A DNA stretch of 64,000 bases, taken from contig RPFO01000667.1 of assembly GCA_009746045.1 (NCBI GenBank), positions 4,054,273 through 4,118,272 of the forward strand. The letters run 5' to 3'. The translations under genes and the position numbers were made by a program. The DNA is from Mesostigma viride. Lineage: Eukaryota > Streptophyta > Mesostigmatophyceae > Mesostigmatales > Mesostigmataceae. This document shows, piece by piece, positions 11,205 to 21,989 of this stretch (its first letter is position 1; the number at the start of each line of letters is the position of its first letter). The notes under the pieces were generated by a model. That model worked only from the letters and a program-made list of their open reading frames with translations, searched no databases and was not told where the DNA came from.

Positions 11205-11529
11205 CACCCCACCCACCCACCCTCTCCAACTGCATGTGGACTGCCTCTCCCAGCGACTCGGCCAGCCGTTTGAGTGTGTTTGGGACCATATGCTGATGCC
11301 CATGGATATTACGTGCGCCATCAACCAGGCAACACCAGTGACACTTGAGCTCCTTGTTATCCTTCTCATCGGATGTACTGACGACACCCTGCACAATTAC
11401 AGCTCACAAGGCAACTAACATGCTGGAGGAACGCATCCGCCGCAGTGGACGTCAGTAACGGATGTTGCAATGTTGCTGGAGGGAGGTCAATCGACCGCAC
11501 CCGTACATACAAGGGGCAATTATTGATGC

Positions 11530-12491
11530 GTCATACCCAAAACAGGAAGAAAATGTGGCACAACTAACCTTGCCATCAACATGGATGGACGGAGTTGGAG
11601 ACCAACTGCAGCGCGGCATTCGCAAGGGCACAGGCTGTGTTGTTCAGCAGGTCCACCGCTGGACTGCCCGATGCCGAGTCCAGGTTCTTCCTTACACAAA
11701 CTCTCCACAAGCGTGATTGTCGCGTCCTTGGCTGCCAACTGCGGAAAGGAGGCCAGTGCTCGCTTCAGCAGGAACTCGGCAATTGCAATCACGGTGGGCC
11801 CTGGCACGATTTGCAGGCCTACACATGCTTGCCCCGCATGTGCCTCCCCCACGTGTGCATCCACCGCAGTTGACGTGCTTGCTCGCAGCTCCCACTACCA
11901 CTGGCTTCGTTGCCATGTTCCTCCACCCGTTGCCTCTTGCATCTTAGCTGTTCCTCGCGCTTCTCCGCAGCCTCTCTTTCCCTCTCTTCCTCTCTCTTTT
12001 CTGCTGCCGTTCATGCCTTGCTCCAGATATAGATGTGGCTGCTTAGGCGTTCAATCTGCATCACAGAATTGGACGATATGCACGTCAAAGGAAAGCCAAC
12101 CAAGCAGCAACATTACCAACAATGTAGCGGGAGGGTCAGTGCAGAGGCCAGCAACATAACTGCCTTAGTCTTGTACTCCTACCATACACATTAGGGAAGA
12201 CTGCTGGCATGGCAGCCTGCATCACAGCAATGAATTGCCGCCAACTAAAATAAGAGAGTGACTCACCGCTACTCTTCCCTGAAGCCGACTGGTCACACCT
12301 CCATTGTGGCGTTGTTTTACCACTTTAAGGCTCTTCCACAGCGTGCGATTTTGTTGATGCCATTTTCTCAATTCCTGTAGCATATATTTTGCCCCCGCCG
12401 CACGCTTCCATGGGTTGCCATGTACATCATACTTTGCTGATGCTGCAGAGAAGTCAATTAACGCGTCTTCTACGTCTTCCACAGTGTGCAT
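11530..12491 (-). CDS. Possible spliced host gene of unknown function (gene model tentative)
   Basis: A first exon from ATG at 12491 to 12267 gives 75 residues beginning MHTVEDVEDALIDFSAASAK, with WKRAAGAKYMLQELRKWHQQ further on. It ends at a canonical GTGAGT donor (12266-12261) in phase 0. Downstream on the same strand, around 12010-11860, a frame reads as a charged helix (AAEKREEEREREAAEKREEQ). Near 11850-11720 another reads IVPGPTVIAIAEFLLKRALA and AAKDATITLVESLCKEEPG. Acceptor-like sequences (GTGATGCAG near 12219 and 12046) lie between. I do not recognise the family. The exon pieces and their order are inferred, later junctions are unresolved, and a broken gene is possible. Confidence 0.35.
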
Positions 12492-12509
12492 GCGTAGCTA
12501 GCCAGCTAT

Positions 12510-12835
12510 GTCGCGGTTTACGATCCAGTTAACGATAACGGCTCCGTAACCACCCCAGTACCTAATATTGGGGCAGCTATGGCGCCGTAACCACTACCTG
12601 ACCCGTCCCGTATACCCCAACGTAACCTGAACCGAAGCCGTTCACGCCCCCGTAAACATAACCGTCCCAGTTACTGGGCCGTACCGAATCTCGGGGCCAA
12701 TATTCCGAATGGTACCGTAACCGGTCCGGTAACCCAAACCGCCAACGAATACGGACCCGTAACCTGGCCCGTCGAAGTTACCGGGCAGGTTACGGGGGCG
12801 TAGAAGTTACCGGACAGGTTACGGGGGCTTCAAAT
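12510..12835. repeat. GTAAC/GTTAC-rich degenerate repeat
   Basis: Dozens of CGTAACC, CCGGTAAC and reverse-complement GGTTACGG words occur at irregular spacing. The last part is more regular: AAGTTACCGG(G/A)CAGGTTACGG occurs twice, 12774-12797 and 12805-12827. No gene. Confidence 0.7.
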
Positions 12836-13141
12836 TAACTCCTAGTGTAATGCTTGTCAACGCATGGAGGCTTTCTTTCAGGACGGATATGCGTCGTCTC
12901 CGTCCTGGCTGGGGTCGCCGGCGTGTCGACTGGGCCTCATCCCGCTCAAGGCGGGCTAGGAGGCGTGTAAGGCTGGTAAATTGGCGGGAAGGTTGACCGT
13001 GGCGTGCCTGGCGACCTTGCATCCTGATCATGCTCGCACGGTGCGACATGAGGATGGAAAGGGGCTTGTTTATAAAGGCTGTGCCCAAAGCCTATTGTAC
13101 CGCGAGGCCGCGAGGGTGTGCCCTTACCGGGCGCCATCCAT

Positions 13142-13258
13142 ATATACGGTATAATACGGTATAATACGTCATTATGCGCTAAAACGTATTACGTATGAAA
13201 AATCATACGCTCAAAGCCAGCGTATTACGTATTATACCGTATTATACCGTATTATACG
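13142..13258. repeat. Palindromic hairpin element
   Basis: TACGGTATAATACGGTATAA at the left is mirrored by TTATACCGTATTATACCGTA at the right. The arms have an internal repeat GGTATAATAC and enclose about 60 bp. It resembles a foldback MITE; no clear target duplication was identified. Confidence 0.7.
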
Positions 13259-14059
13259 GCGTATGATTGCACTCTGTACCAAACTGGCCCCCTCGCGTAA
13301 ACGCGGCGATCCCCTCAGTGCCACACTTTGGATTTACGCTCCGCGAGGACATATCTGGTTTGGTAAATGTGACATGACTCGCCCGACGATGTAACTTCGC
13401 AAAATTCTGGCGCCCGGTGAGGCGCCACTGAGTTCCCGCCCTCTCGTCTGCAGCACGAGGCTCCTCCTCCTCCATGCGTCGGGTACATGCGTCCTATGTG
13501 ATGACCCCCCCATGGAATGCATGGGCACTTCCCCCAACAACTCGGCGCACCGCCATCACCCGCACCCCCCCATCTGGTCCACCGCTGTGGTTACAGGCGG
13601 AGGTAGGCAGCCAGGTGAGCCCGAATTTTGGGCTATGCAGCTTGGCCCACTGCCTTACAGAAATTTCCTACGCCGTCTCAAGACTTTTACCTAACGCAAT
13701 ATTGCCCATATCCGAGCCCTGGGGCCGAGCCAGAAAATGCATCCCGTGGCAGGGGATGCCTTTCGTTCTTAGTGGCATCGGCCCAAATAATGCGTTGGAA
13801 GTCGATATCTGCACCTCGAAGACAGTGGGGCATGGTAGGAATTTTAATTCATGCAAAGCCCACCCGCCAGGGGTGCAGGCCGGTAGCTGTTGTCTAATAA
13901 TCGGCTGAGCCGCCATGGCCAGCCGCCACCGTGATTACCGGTGGATGCGAAGCTGCAAGGAGGACGCCTCCCCTCCCCTCCACCGCCCTTAGTACAACGC
14001 TACCTCCACAACAGGAGTACAGATGAGGGCCTCAAAGTTAAGGCCGGTAAGTATATGGT
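13259..14059. other. No gene recognised
   Basis: Several frames of 60-145 codons overlap on both strands without any recognisable motif or consistent coding signal. The right edge probably already belongs to the LINE fragment that follows. Confidence 0.35.
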
Positions 14060-14706
14060 AAGTACCCCTCACCGCCGACCTGGCCCGCAAGCTGGACGGC
14101 GCGGTCACCAGCATGCTGCGTTCCATTTTCAGAGTAGGATATGCTGCTCATGTCCGCAATGAGGACCTGTACCAGGGCATGCCCTATATCACCAGCACAA
14201 TTAAGCAACGCCGCCTGCAGCTAGTAGGGCACCTAGCTCGCACCAACCAGGTAGACACCTCACGTGCCCCCCCCGCAGGACTGCGACCAGCCCAGCCTGG
14301 CCGGCACCTCCTGACGTGGGCTGGGCCCAGTGATGTTAGACGCCGCAAGGCCCGCACCTTCAAGGAACAGCTAGTAGAGGACATGGGGGGCCTAGGCCTC
14401 TCCGTGATTTGGAAGAAGATGATGGACAAGGCCAAGTGGGCCCAGGTCATAGAGGACAACGAGCCCCCCCCAGTGGGGAAGCGCCCGCGTGTGCAATCCC
14501 GCGGGAGGCACGCTAGATAGCTCCCCCTAGGGCAGCGTGCGGCTGCCTAGATAGATGTTGTAGTTAGAATGTTGTTAGATAGATGTAGTATGTAGCCAAT
14601 GTAGATAGATTAGACCGGTAGGAATGTGTGCACCCATCCATCCATCCATCGGGGTTAATGCTCCGTGACTCCCCAACGGGAGCACGAGTCTAATTAATTA
14701 ATTAAT
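14060..14706 (+). mobile_element. LINE 3' end: last part of ORF2, 3' UTR, hairpin and TTAAT tail
   Basis: The open frame to 14520 encodes about 153 aa starting PLTADLARKLDGAVTSMLRS. It has QRRLQLVGHLARTNQVDTS and a PGRHLLTWAGPSDVRRRKAR block, the usual C-terminal end of many LINE ORF2 proteins (..GH.AR...W...). After the stop comes a UTR with CACCCATCCATCCATC, the hairpin CTCCC-CAAC-GGGAG at 14669-14682, and a TTAATTAATTAAT tail to 14706. The fragment is 5'-truncated, as is usual for LINE insertions. Confidence 0.8.
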
Positions 14707-14938
14707 ATGGTAAGTCACCTACGGAGAGGGGTGTATGCCACAAAATTATTCTGGCACCAATACACCCCTTCCGCCCTTTCCTATATGACACCGCCGGTAC
14801 CACTAATTAGGTGCCGCACACCTAACATTAGATAGGCACCAGCGGCCCTAGCTCCTATTCCCTATTCCCATTCCGTCATTTTTACTAGGTCGTTTTTCAG
14901 GTCGGGGGGTACAATACCCACATTAGATAGGAAACTAT

Positions 14939-15700
14939 CTAACCGGCTGGCTGCCCTTCCCCTTGAGCCCCTTTGTAGTTCAAATATATTACGAGCATAA
15001 GCTTACCAGACCCCAAATGGTTTTCACCTTTGCGGCGTGCCAAATCAGAATAATACGAGCATAAGCTTACCAAGCCTCGGCGCCATACATAGGTGAGCAC
15101 CGCGAGGACCAGGACCTTGAGGAGCATGCGCTTGTGGTGCTCGCCCAGCAGGTCCTTCGAGTGCCAGTAGGTTTTGAGCGACCAATGCCTAGCCCAGGCC
15201 AGGCTGATGCGGATGTCCACATCGTCCGCGGTGTCAGGGAGCATGCATGCTCCCTAGCAGTTTGAAGCGATCACGGAACTCGACCTCCCTCCCGTCTAGC
15301 AGCCGCGGCAGCGGCGGGCGACTGGTTGCCCCAACCACCATCGCCTCCGTTTTGACACTAATCTCCAATCCCTCCGCCCGCGCCTCCAAGCCCAGACAGT
15401 CCAGCCAGGTCTGAATGTGCTCGATCGGGGCGCTCGATGACGGTTGGTATCATCCGCATGAATCAAGTCGGACAGGCGGTAACCAGGGCCACCGCCGCCG
15501 TGTTTGCGCTCGTTAAGGATGTTCAAGCCGGGCTCGGACCCAGTAAAGCGCGCACGTGCCAGGCGCATGACGCGTGATCCACTACAATAATGAACAAGTA
15601 TGGGGACAGGACACAACCTTGCCACACCCCGTGATGAAGGGGGAATGGTGGGGTGGTGCCCTCCGCAGTCCGGACTACTGCCTGTGAGCCCTCATACAGC
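14939..15700 (-). mobile_element. LINE reverse-transcriptase fragment (broken)
   Basis: On the minus strand, frames carry RT motif B (GVWQGCVLSPYLFII, about 15640-15590), motif C (RLSDLIHADDTN, about 15480-15440) and a region past the palm that ends at LKVLVLAVLTYV near 15090. These sit in different frames, so several frameshifts are present. It matches the better-kept copy at 16021-17018. The sequence left of 14990 looks unrelated. Confidence 0.75.
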
Positions 15701-15711
15701 CGGCGAATTAA

Positions 15712-15993
15712 AAAGAATAAATTAAATTATAACATGCCTCCGTTGGGAGATCATGTAGCACATATTCATTGCTGGATGGGTGGAGGTGGAAGAAGCCGCG
15801 TAATCGAACTAACCTAACTCTAAGTAAGCTATCTAGTCTAGAAAATCCTAACTACACTTCTCAGCAAAACGCCCCTTCCTCTTGGGGGGGGGTGGCTTGC
15901 CCACAACAGGGGCTGGCGTGTGAGCCTGGACAATCTTATGCCACCTCTTCTTGTTCTGCATGGCAGTCCAAAGAAGGGAGAGGGAGTGGATAA
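15712..15993 (-). mobile_element. LINE 3' end fragment (short insertion)
   Basis: Minus strand: the last ~40 codons of ORF2, ending PPPPKRKGRFAEKCS, then a UTR (GTTAGGATTTTCTAG), the hairpin CTCCCAACGGAG, GCATGTTATAAT and a short AATTT tail. It is nearly parallel to the 16021-17018 copy, so it is a separate severely 5'-truncated insertion of the same family. Confidence 0.75.
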
Positions 15994-16020
15994 AAGAAAA
16001 ATTCAATTAAATTATAACAT

Positions 16021-17018
16021 GCCTCCGTTGGGAGATCATTAAATTAAATTAAATTAAATTAAATTAAATTAAATTAAATTAAATTAAATTATAACATGCC
16101 TCCGTGGGGAGGTCATGTAGCACATATTCCATGATGGATGGGGTGGGGGAGGCCGCGTGATCGAACTATACTAACGCTAGGCTATCTAGAAAATCCTAAC
16201 TACACTACTCATCAAAACGCCTCCTCCGCTTGGGGGGAGGTGGCTTGCCCACAGGGTCAGGCGTGTGCGCCTTGACAATCTTCTTCCACCGCGTCTTGTC
16301 CTGCATGACAGTCCAAAGACGGGAAAGAGAGTGTATGCGGTGCTCAAACTGGGCTGGGACCACTAGGTCGTCCAGCAACATCTGAACGTAGTTGGTGACA
16401 GGTTTCCCTACCCTTTTGGGAATGTCCGCGGGGCCAGGCCAGGTCAGAATATGCCGCCCTGGCTGGCCAAGCCGCTGGGGGCCGGCCAGACCAAGGGTGG
16501 TGTCGACCTGGCTAGTGCGGGCAAGGTGTCCTACAAATGCTATCCTACGCTGCCTAATCTCGTCCGAAACACGAGGCATGCCATGATACAAAGACTCTGA
16601 TGACGGACGCTCGGAAAAACCTACGTTAAGGACCTGCCGGAGCATCCTGTAAACTGTGCCGTCGAGTCGAGCTGCCAGTTTGGGTGGGAGGGTCCACGCC
16701 TCGGCGCCATACGTGAGCACCGTGAGGACGAGGACCTTGAAGAGCATGCGTTTGCGGTGCCCGTCCAGGCCCTTCGAGCGCCAGTAAGGTGTGAGCGAAC
16801 GGAGCTTGGCCCAGGCCCACATCGTCGTCGGTGTCAGGAAGCCAGCTCCCCAACAGCTTGAAGCGGTCGCGGAACGGGACCTCCGTCCCGTCGAGCAGGC
16901 GCGGCAGCGGTGGTTTACTGGAGGCCCCTATCACCATCGCCTCAGTCTTGACACTAATCTCCAACCCCACCGCCCGCGCCTCCAGGCCCAGGCAGTCCAG
17001 CCAGGTCTGAATGTGCTG
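16021..17018 (-). mobile_element. LINE 3' half: RT thumb and C-terminal region with 3' tail
   Basis: Minus strand. From about 17010 the frame encodes TWLDCLGLEARAVGLEISVK and RFKLLGSWLPDTDDDV. After a frame change near 16820 it continues as MLFKVLVLTVLTYGAEAWTL (the YGAE.W motif after the RT palm), RQRRIAFVGHLARTSQVDTT and PGRHILTWPGPADIPKR, stopping near 16205. The UTR holds CTCCCCACGGAG and a long (AATTT)n tail at 16030-16090. The copy is 5'-truncated with at least one frameshift. The right end joins directly onto another LINE tail at 17018. Confidence 0.85.
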
Positions 17019-17296
17019 GGAGATCATGTAGCACATATTCCTTGATGGGGGTGGAGGTGGAGGGAGCTGCGTAATCGAACTGACCTAACTCTAAGCGATC
17101 TAGTCTATAAAATCCTAACTACACTACTCAGCAAAACGCCCGGGCTTCCTCTCCTCCTCGGGAGTGAATGCGGTGTTCAAACTGAGCTGGGACCACTAGG
17201 TCGGCCAGCAACATCTGGATGTAGTTCATGGCAGGTTAGCCTAGCTTCCTGGGAATGTCCTTGGGGCCAGGCCAGGTCAAGATATGCCGCCCTGGT
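17019..17296 (-). mobile_element. LINE 3' end fragment
   Basis: Minus-strand copy of the same family: GAATATGTGCTACATGATCT tail region at 17019-17042, UTR GTTAGGATTTTATAGACTAG, and part of the ORF2 end (region equivalent to 16330-16460), about 278 bp in all. Confidence 0.7.
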
Positions 17297-17400
17297 GAAT
17301 GGCAGCAATAGACGCTGGGGGCATGCGGTCCAGAGCTAGGATGGCCCAAAGAGCTTCCCAGAGGACCGTGCATTCGAAAGCCAGCTTTGCATGGTGCACC

Positions 17401-17740
17401 CCTTAATTTGAACAACCCACTGAGGTTCTAAAGCGGTGAGACCCACTTTGCCACTCCGGCCGGTCAGTCATTTCCACACAGCACTTGAGTGCAGGGCTGG
17501 GACTATCCGTACTCTGCGCCCGCATGATTGACAAGGAGAAATGGGCTGCCATCTGTGATAAGCACCTTCCTGAGGGGTATGCTCCTGTTATTCTCCCCAC
17601 GGGCCCCGCGGCCCGTTGCTAGCCAGGGTAGAAGTCCGCAGGTGGAGGTTATTGGCCCTGAGGATAGCCGCTACACTACCGCCTCGTCTGCCATTACAGT
17701 AGAGGACAGCTCCGATGAGGATTACATCCCCATCTAGTGC
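17401..17740 (+). pseudogene. Unidentified coding remnant with acidic C-terminus
   Basis: Two frames look coding. One (about 17515-17612) reads RMIDKEKWAAICDKHLPEGY followed by APVILPTGPA. The other (about 17620-17737) reads VEVIGPEDSRYTTASSAITV EDSSDEDYIPI and a stop. They may be one C-terminal exon interrupted by a frameshift, perhaps a transposon gene end. I do not recognise the family. Confidence 0.3.
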
Positions 17741-18823
17741 TTAATGGTTGGGGAATGATGCAGGCGATATTTGTTTAAACTTTTGTGTAATTATTTTTTC
17801 TAATGAGATTAGCATAGTACTCCGTGGCATGCCTTTGCGCATGACACGCAAGTACTTACTTACTTACTTGAGTGTAATTCTTTAGGTCTGTTTTCACCTG
17901 TCCACCTTCCCACAGAGGCGTGCGCTTAGTTCATTATGTACATAGACTGCGTCACGTGGATACCGATATAAAGGGACCTTCAAACCCCATACACAATGAG
18001 GAGGGAGGGCGCCCTACTGTAGCTTCTCTCACTGACAATCAATCAACACCCGCGTGGGTAACAGTAGCGTTTTGGAAATGTTACATGCTCATGCGATCCC
18101 AGAGCAGCAAGAACTGAAGCAGAGGTTTGTACAAGGTGCCACTCCCAAACCCAATTCATTATCATAATTAACGCCTAACCGGATAAACTTATCATTTGCA
18201 GCATGGTCATGCATACACTTGCTGGAGGATCGAGAGATGACATAAAGTGGCACCTGAGCACGCATCCCAATCTCTAAACACACAGGATGAAGCTAGACAG
18301 CAATTACTACATCATACACAGTCGAAGGTGACTCCTGGTTCACTCATAAAGGTAACACCGGATCAAAGCCCCAGGGATGGCTTGTGCGAGTCAGCGAGTG
18401 GCATGGCACACCGGTAGGCTCCCGACGACCCGCCGGGCTGGCACCCGGAACACACCCCTGAAAATCTTCCACCACTTCAGGAAGGCACCGCTTGGAAATT
18501 GAACCATGCACTAAACCTGTGAGCTTTCTGTCGCCCGCGTTAACTCTGGTGCCGGCATGCTTCTCCCCAGTTTACGGTGCTCGCTCCATTCATTCATAAA
18601 CTATACATGCAACCCTGTCAGGACACCACATGCTCGCTCCAAGGGCTAAAAAAATGGCCTATATATCAGGAGGGGGAGAGCTGGCCAGTGGGCACTGGAG
18701 GTGCTGTTTGGCCTGGATTCCTCGCTGCTCCTGCTATCAAGGAGACAACCCTGCTCCAACTATATGTAGGCAGGGACGACATGGTCAGCAGATTGCGAAG
18801 GCTACTTCAAACGTGATCGGGAG
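17741..18823. other. No gene recognised
   Basis: Presumed 3' flank of the gene on the minus strand. A TACT-repeat lies at 17850-17868 and a TATCAAGGAGACAACC word of a dispersed repeat family at 18736. No coding signal of note. Confidence 0.35.
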
Positions 18824-20099
18824 TCAGAAGTCAGTCCATGGTGACCACTCAGGGGCCGTAGTGCTGGCGCTGGCCTGTTTCTCACACGCAGCCGTACGCA
18901 AATGCGCCAACAGCAAGGTGACGACAGCCGCCGAAAGCGTTGGCTTGCTGATGTAGTCCCACCATGAGCCCCCCTCACCTTCACCCTGGGAAGGCTGCTG
19001 GTTGGCAGCGTTTGTCTGTCCACGCGCCTGCTCCAACGGGCGTCCGTCACCGTTCATTTTCAGGGCGTCCTCATGATCGACTGCCCGCGCCACCGGTTCA
19101 GACGGTTCCATGCGGTGGCTGGACCGCGCGGCCTCCTCCTGTGATCTTTGGAGCAGAAAGGCCCGATACGATCTGATAGCTTCTCTCTTTCTCTTTCGGT
19201 CGACATATCCACAAGCAACCCAATCCCATCCCAAGCAAATGAAGTACCACAAAAGACTAGTCCCCTCATGGGAAGATTTCAGATCAGCAGCGTTTGCCAG
19301 TTCATCTCCAATAAACCCAAACCGGCGCCCTTCTCCATTGACATCCTGGAGAGCGCCCCCGTTGACTGCCCGCAGCATCTCTCGTTCAGCCACTAGCATG
19401 CTGCGCTCTTTCTGAAGCTCTTCCCACACCTTCACGTACGTGTGGAGATTGTGCATGCAAGCAGCAGTCAATGCCCGAAATTCATCTCCAGGGTTAACGT
19501 TGCCATCAAATTCATCGCAGCAGCCGATATCAAGGGTTATGCCAGGCCAATTCTGCATGGACGACACGATAAAAAGGGTGGCGCCAGGTGGGGGTGGAAG
19601 ATTTTAGTGGGTGGTCGGGTGGAACTCGGTGCCAGCGAAACAACATGGACGTTGTAGCCTGTACGGGTGCAAGATACCCTTGTCAACAGTCAAATATACT
19701 TCTACTGTCATAAAAAAGAGCCGCCGAAATCCCGAGGAGGCAACCATCGTCGACAATTCCCCTTGCCTGTTCGTATTGTACCAGAATGTGCACGTACGCA
19801 CTTAAGATGAGGCGATTTAAACCAACAATCAACATGTCTCTAGCCATGGTGCATGACAAGCGGCGTGGGGATCGATACACTGACTGACTAACGAAAGCCC
19901 TGAAGAAAACGACCGCTATAGCTTGCGGTCGGGAATCGCGCGCGTTCCCGGGACGAAGGAGGGCCTTAGTACACAATTTGAAAAGGCTTACGCAATACGC
20001 AGTACTGCTCGATCGTGATATTGGCCTATTTTCACTTACTGCTCGGTCGGGGTCGTCTGCAGGTAATTCTTCAGGATTTCCGCCCTGCATCGTACTCAT
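18824..20099 (-). CDS. Two-exon host gene candidate, 262-aa protein with two hydrophobic segments, function unknown
   Basis: Proposed exon 1 is 20099-20040 (20 codons, MSTMQGGNPEELPADDPDRA), ending at a GTAAGT donor. Exon 2 is 19552-18824, after a CCATGCAG acceptor, starting NWPGITLDIGCC in the same phase. The 487-bp intron is removed cleanly between phase-0 codons. The product has a helical, Glu/Arg-rich middle (VWEELQKERSMLVAEREMLR), a Trp-rich hydrophobic stretch (SLLWYFICLGWDWVACGYV) that may span or dip into a membrane, a basic segment (DRKRKREAIRSYRAFLLQRS), and a second hydrophobic helix near the C-terminus (TLSAAVVTLLLAHLRTA). A TATATAA box lies 165 bp upstream. No family is recognised. 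The long single frame of exon 2 and the fitting splice sites support a real gene. Confidence 0.5.
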
Positions 20100-20263
20100 A
20101 ACTTGAATAGAGGCTCGCGAAAGCGAAGGTGCTCGACGCGCCAAGGACAACAGGAATCGAGTCACGGCTGGTGTCTTCAAGGCGGGGATGTTGAATTTCG
20201 GGTCCCGGCCCCACCTGCGCACACGGATCGCAACTCATGCTCGCCCTCATCATGATCACACAA

Positions 20264-20270
20264 TTATATA
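20264..20270 (-). promoter_or_regulatory. TATA box upstream of the 18824-20099 gene
   Basis: TATATAA on the minus strand, 165 bp before the proposed start codon. Position and strand fit a core promoter of that gene. The 9-kb transposon insertion begins only about 210 bp further upstream (20477). Confidence 0.4.
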
Positions 20271-20796
20271 GCCTCAAGGAGCGCGTTCTTCAGAGAAATC
20301 CGAATGTCATGTCTGCCTGTCTCACATCAAAAGGATGCCCGCACCACCACGTTGTATCTTGTCTAGGTACAATATCCGGTCGAAAATAAACCCCGTCAGG
20401 CTGTCGGCGTTTCGCAGGTCAGCGACAGCTGGAGGTCACTGGTCGATCAACAGTGGTCACATCTATGTCTTTCTGTTAGGGCTGGCACATCCGCCGCATA
20501 CCGAACACGGACATGTTCGGGCGAATACCGAACATGTGCGGTGTTCGGGTCGGCAAAAATGTTCGGCCGAACAGGGTTTTTGGAAATCGCACCCGGTGCT
20601 GGGCGCACCCGATGACAGATGACAATGACGAGAGGCTACGGTACGCGTCGATAAATACGGGTAACGCTTGCGAAAGGAACGGTGTGGGCCGATAAATACG
20701 GGTAACGCTTGCAGACGCGGCGGCATGAGCCGGAAAAAATGTCATCAGGGACGAAACGAACGGAAAGCGCAGCCTACTGGCTCATACTACGGAGGG

Positions 20797-21989
20797 CGCC
20801 GACGCACATGCCTGTGCGAACTGCTAAGTCTACTGTATCGATCGCACGCGCCCCGGCGCGTAAACTTATGGTGCGTAAGTACAAATGACAGAAGAAAATG
20901 CTGGCGCGTCAACTGCCAAGCGGAGCCTCGCCGCAGGATGGAAGGCAGAAAACTTCGAAGTCCATCACCAATTTCACCATGGCCAGGGCGCGAGCCGCGG
21001 GGGGACTTTGGCCTAGTAGAATAAATTCAACTCCACACCAAAAGAATTGACGGACCGAAAGAATTTAGCGGCATCTGTTCCAGTCAAGTACGCTGGGGAA
21101 ATGTCGATCAACGGCCGAATTAGTATTGCGGTGCGGTGCTAGCTGGTAGGACAAACTAGTCAAGAAAACAGGGCTGTTAGATTGGTTCCTTCGGCTGTGC
21201 TGTGGAGGGAATCCGGCGGGTTGTACGCAACAATTTTCATGCCTCATTGATTATATTCGCATGTTAATAAGTAATTTCAACCTCCATGGACGTGCGGGCA
21301 CAAGACGACGATATTTAGGCAAATATTTTATTGCAGGACGCAGGTCCCATGGTGGCATGGTCGGTGTTATGTGTCGTAAGGGCGGGGTTGCCACTTCAGG
21401 ATCAGCTGCTCCGCAGATAAAGGCATGCTTGGGATGTTGTGGTTTGGGGCAGGTAAAGGCCACTAGGTGTCCTTGGCGCTTGTGACCACTGACCACATGC
21501 CGTTCACATCATGAGTTTCTACACGGCATTGGCGCCCTTCTCGGCTGCAGGCCAATTCTAGGAAGCAGGTTTTTGCTGTGCAGTGGGGTGGGGTGAGGGG
21601 TGCCGGGTGACAACCGCAGTGGCCCGGTGTCGGCAAGATGACGACCGGGAGCGCCAGAACTGTCTGCGTTGTAGCACACAAAGCTCTATGATTCATGCGT
21701 ATGTGTTGTAAATTGTAATTGGATAAGGAGCAATTGAAAAATCATGCAAATTGAGGACTTGGTATAAATTATCTGGCCTGCGCTGGTTGTTGCATTGTCT
21801 CCTTGATAAATGGTTGCTTCTTGCCTCGACGATATATATAAGCCCTCAATGGGGCACGTGAACAGGTACTCCCGGCCACTAGTTGGTCATTATTGTGAAA
21901 CTACGTGCATTCACTCATATTAATTATTAAGTGAGACAATGATGTGAGACAACTAGAGCATATCTACTAGTGAGTATATATCTAGGCAA
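20797..21989. other. Interior of the 9-kb element: no gene recognised
   Basis: No coding signal found. A GCCTGCGCTGGTTGT word of a dispersed repeat family occurs at 21778, and a TATATATAAG sequence at 21831, which could be a promoter of an unknown nested element. Confidence 0.35.

Noticed and set aside
10990-11396. Gly-Arg-Glu or Pro-Ser-Leu reading frames
   Set aside because: Translation of the CCCT array and its CCCA-rich flanks.
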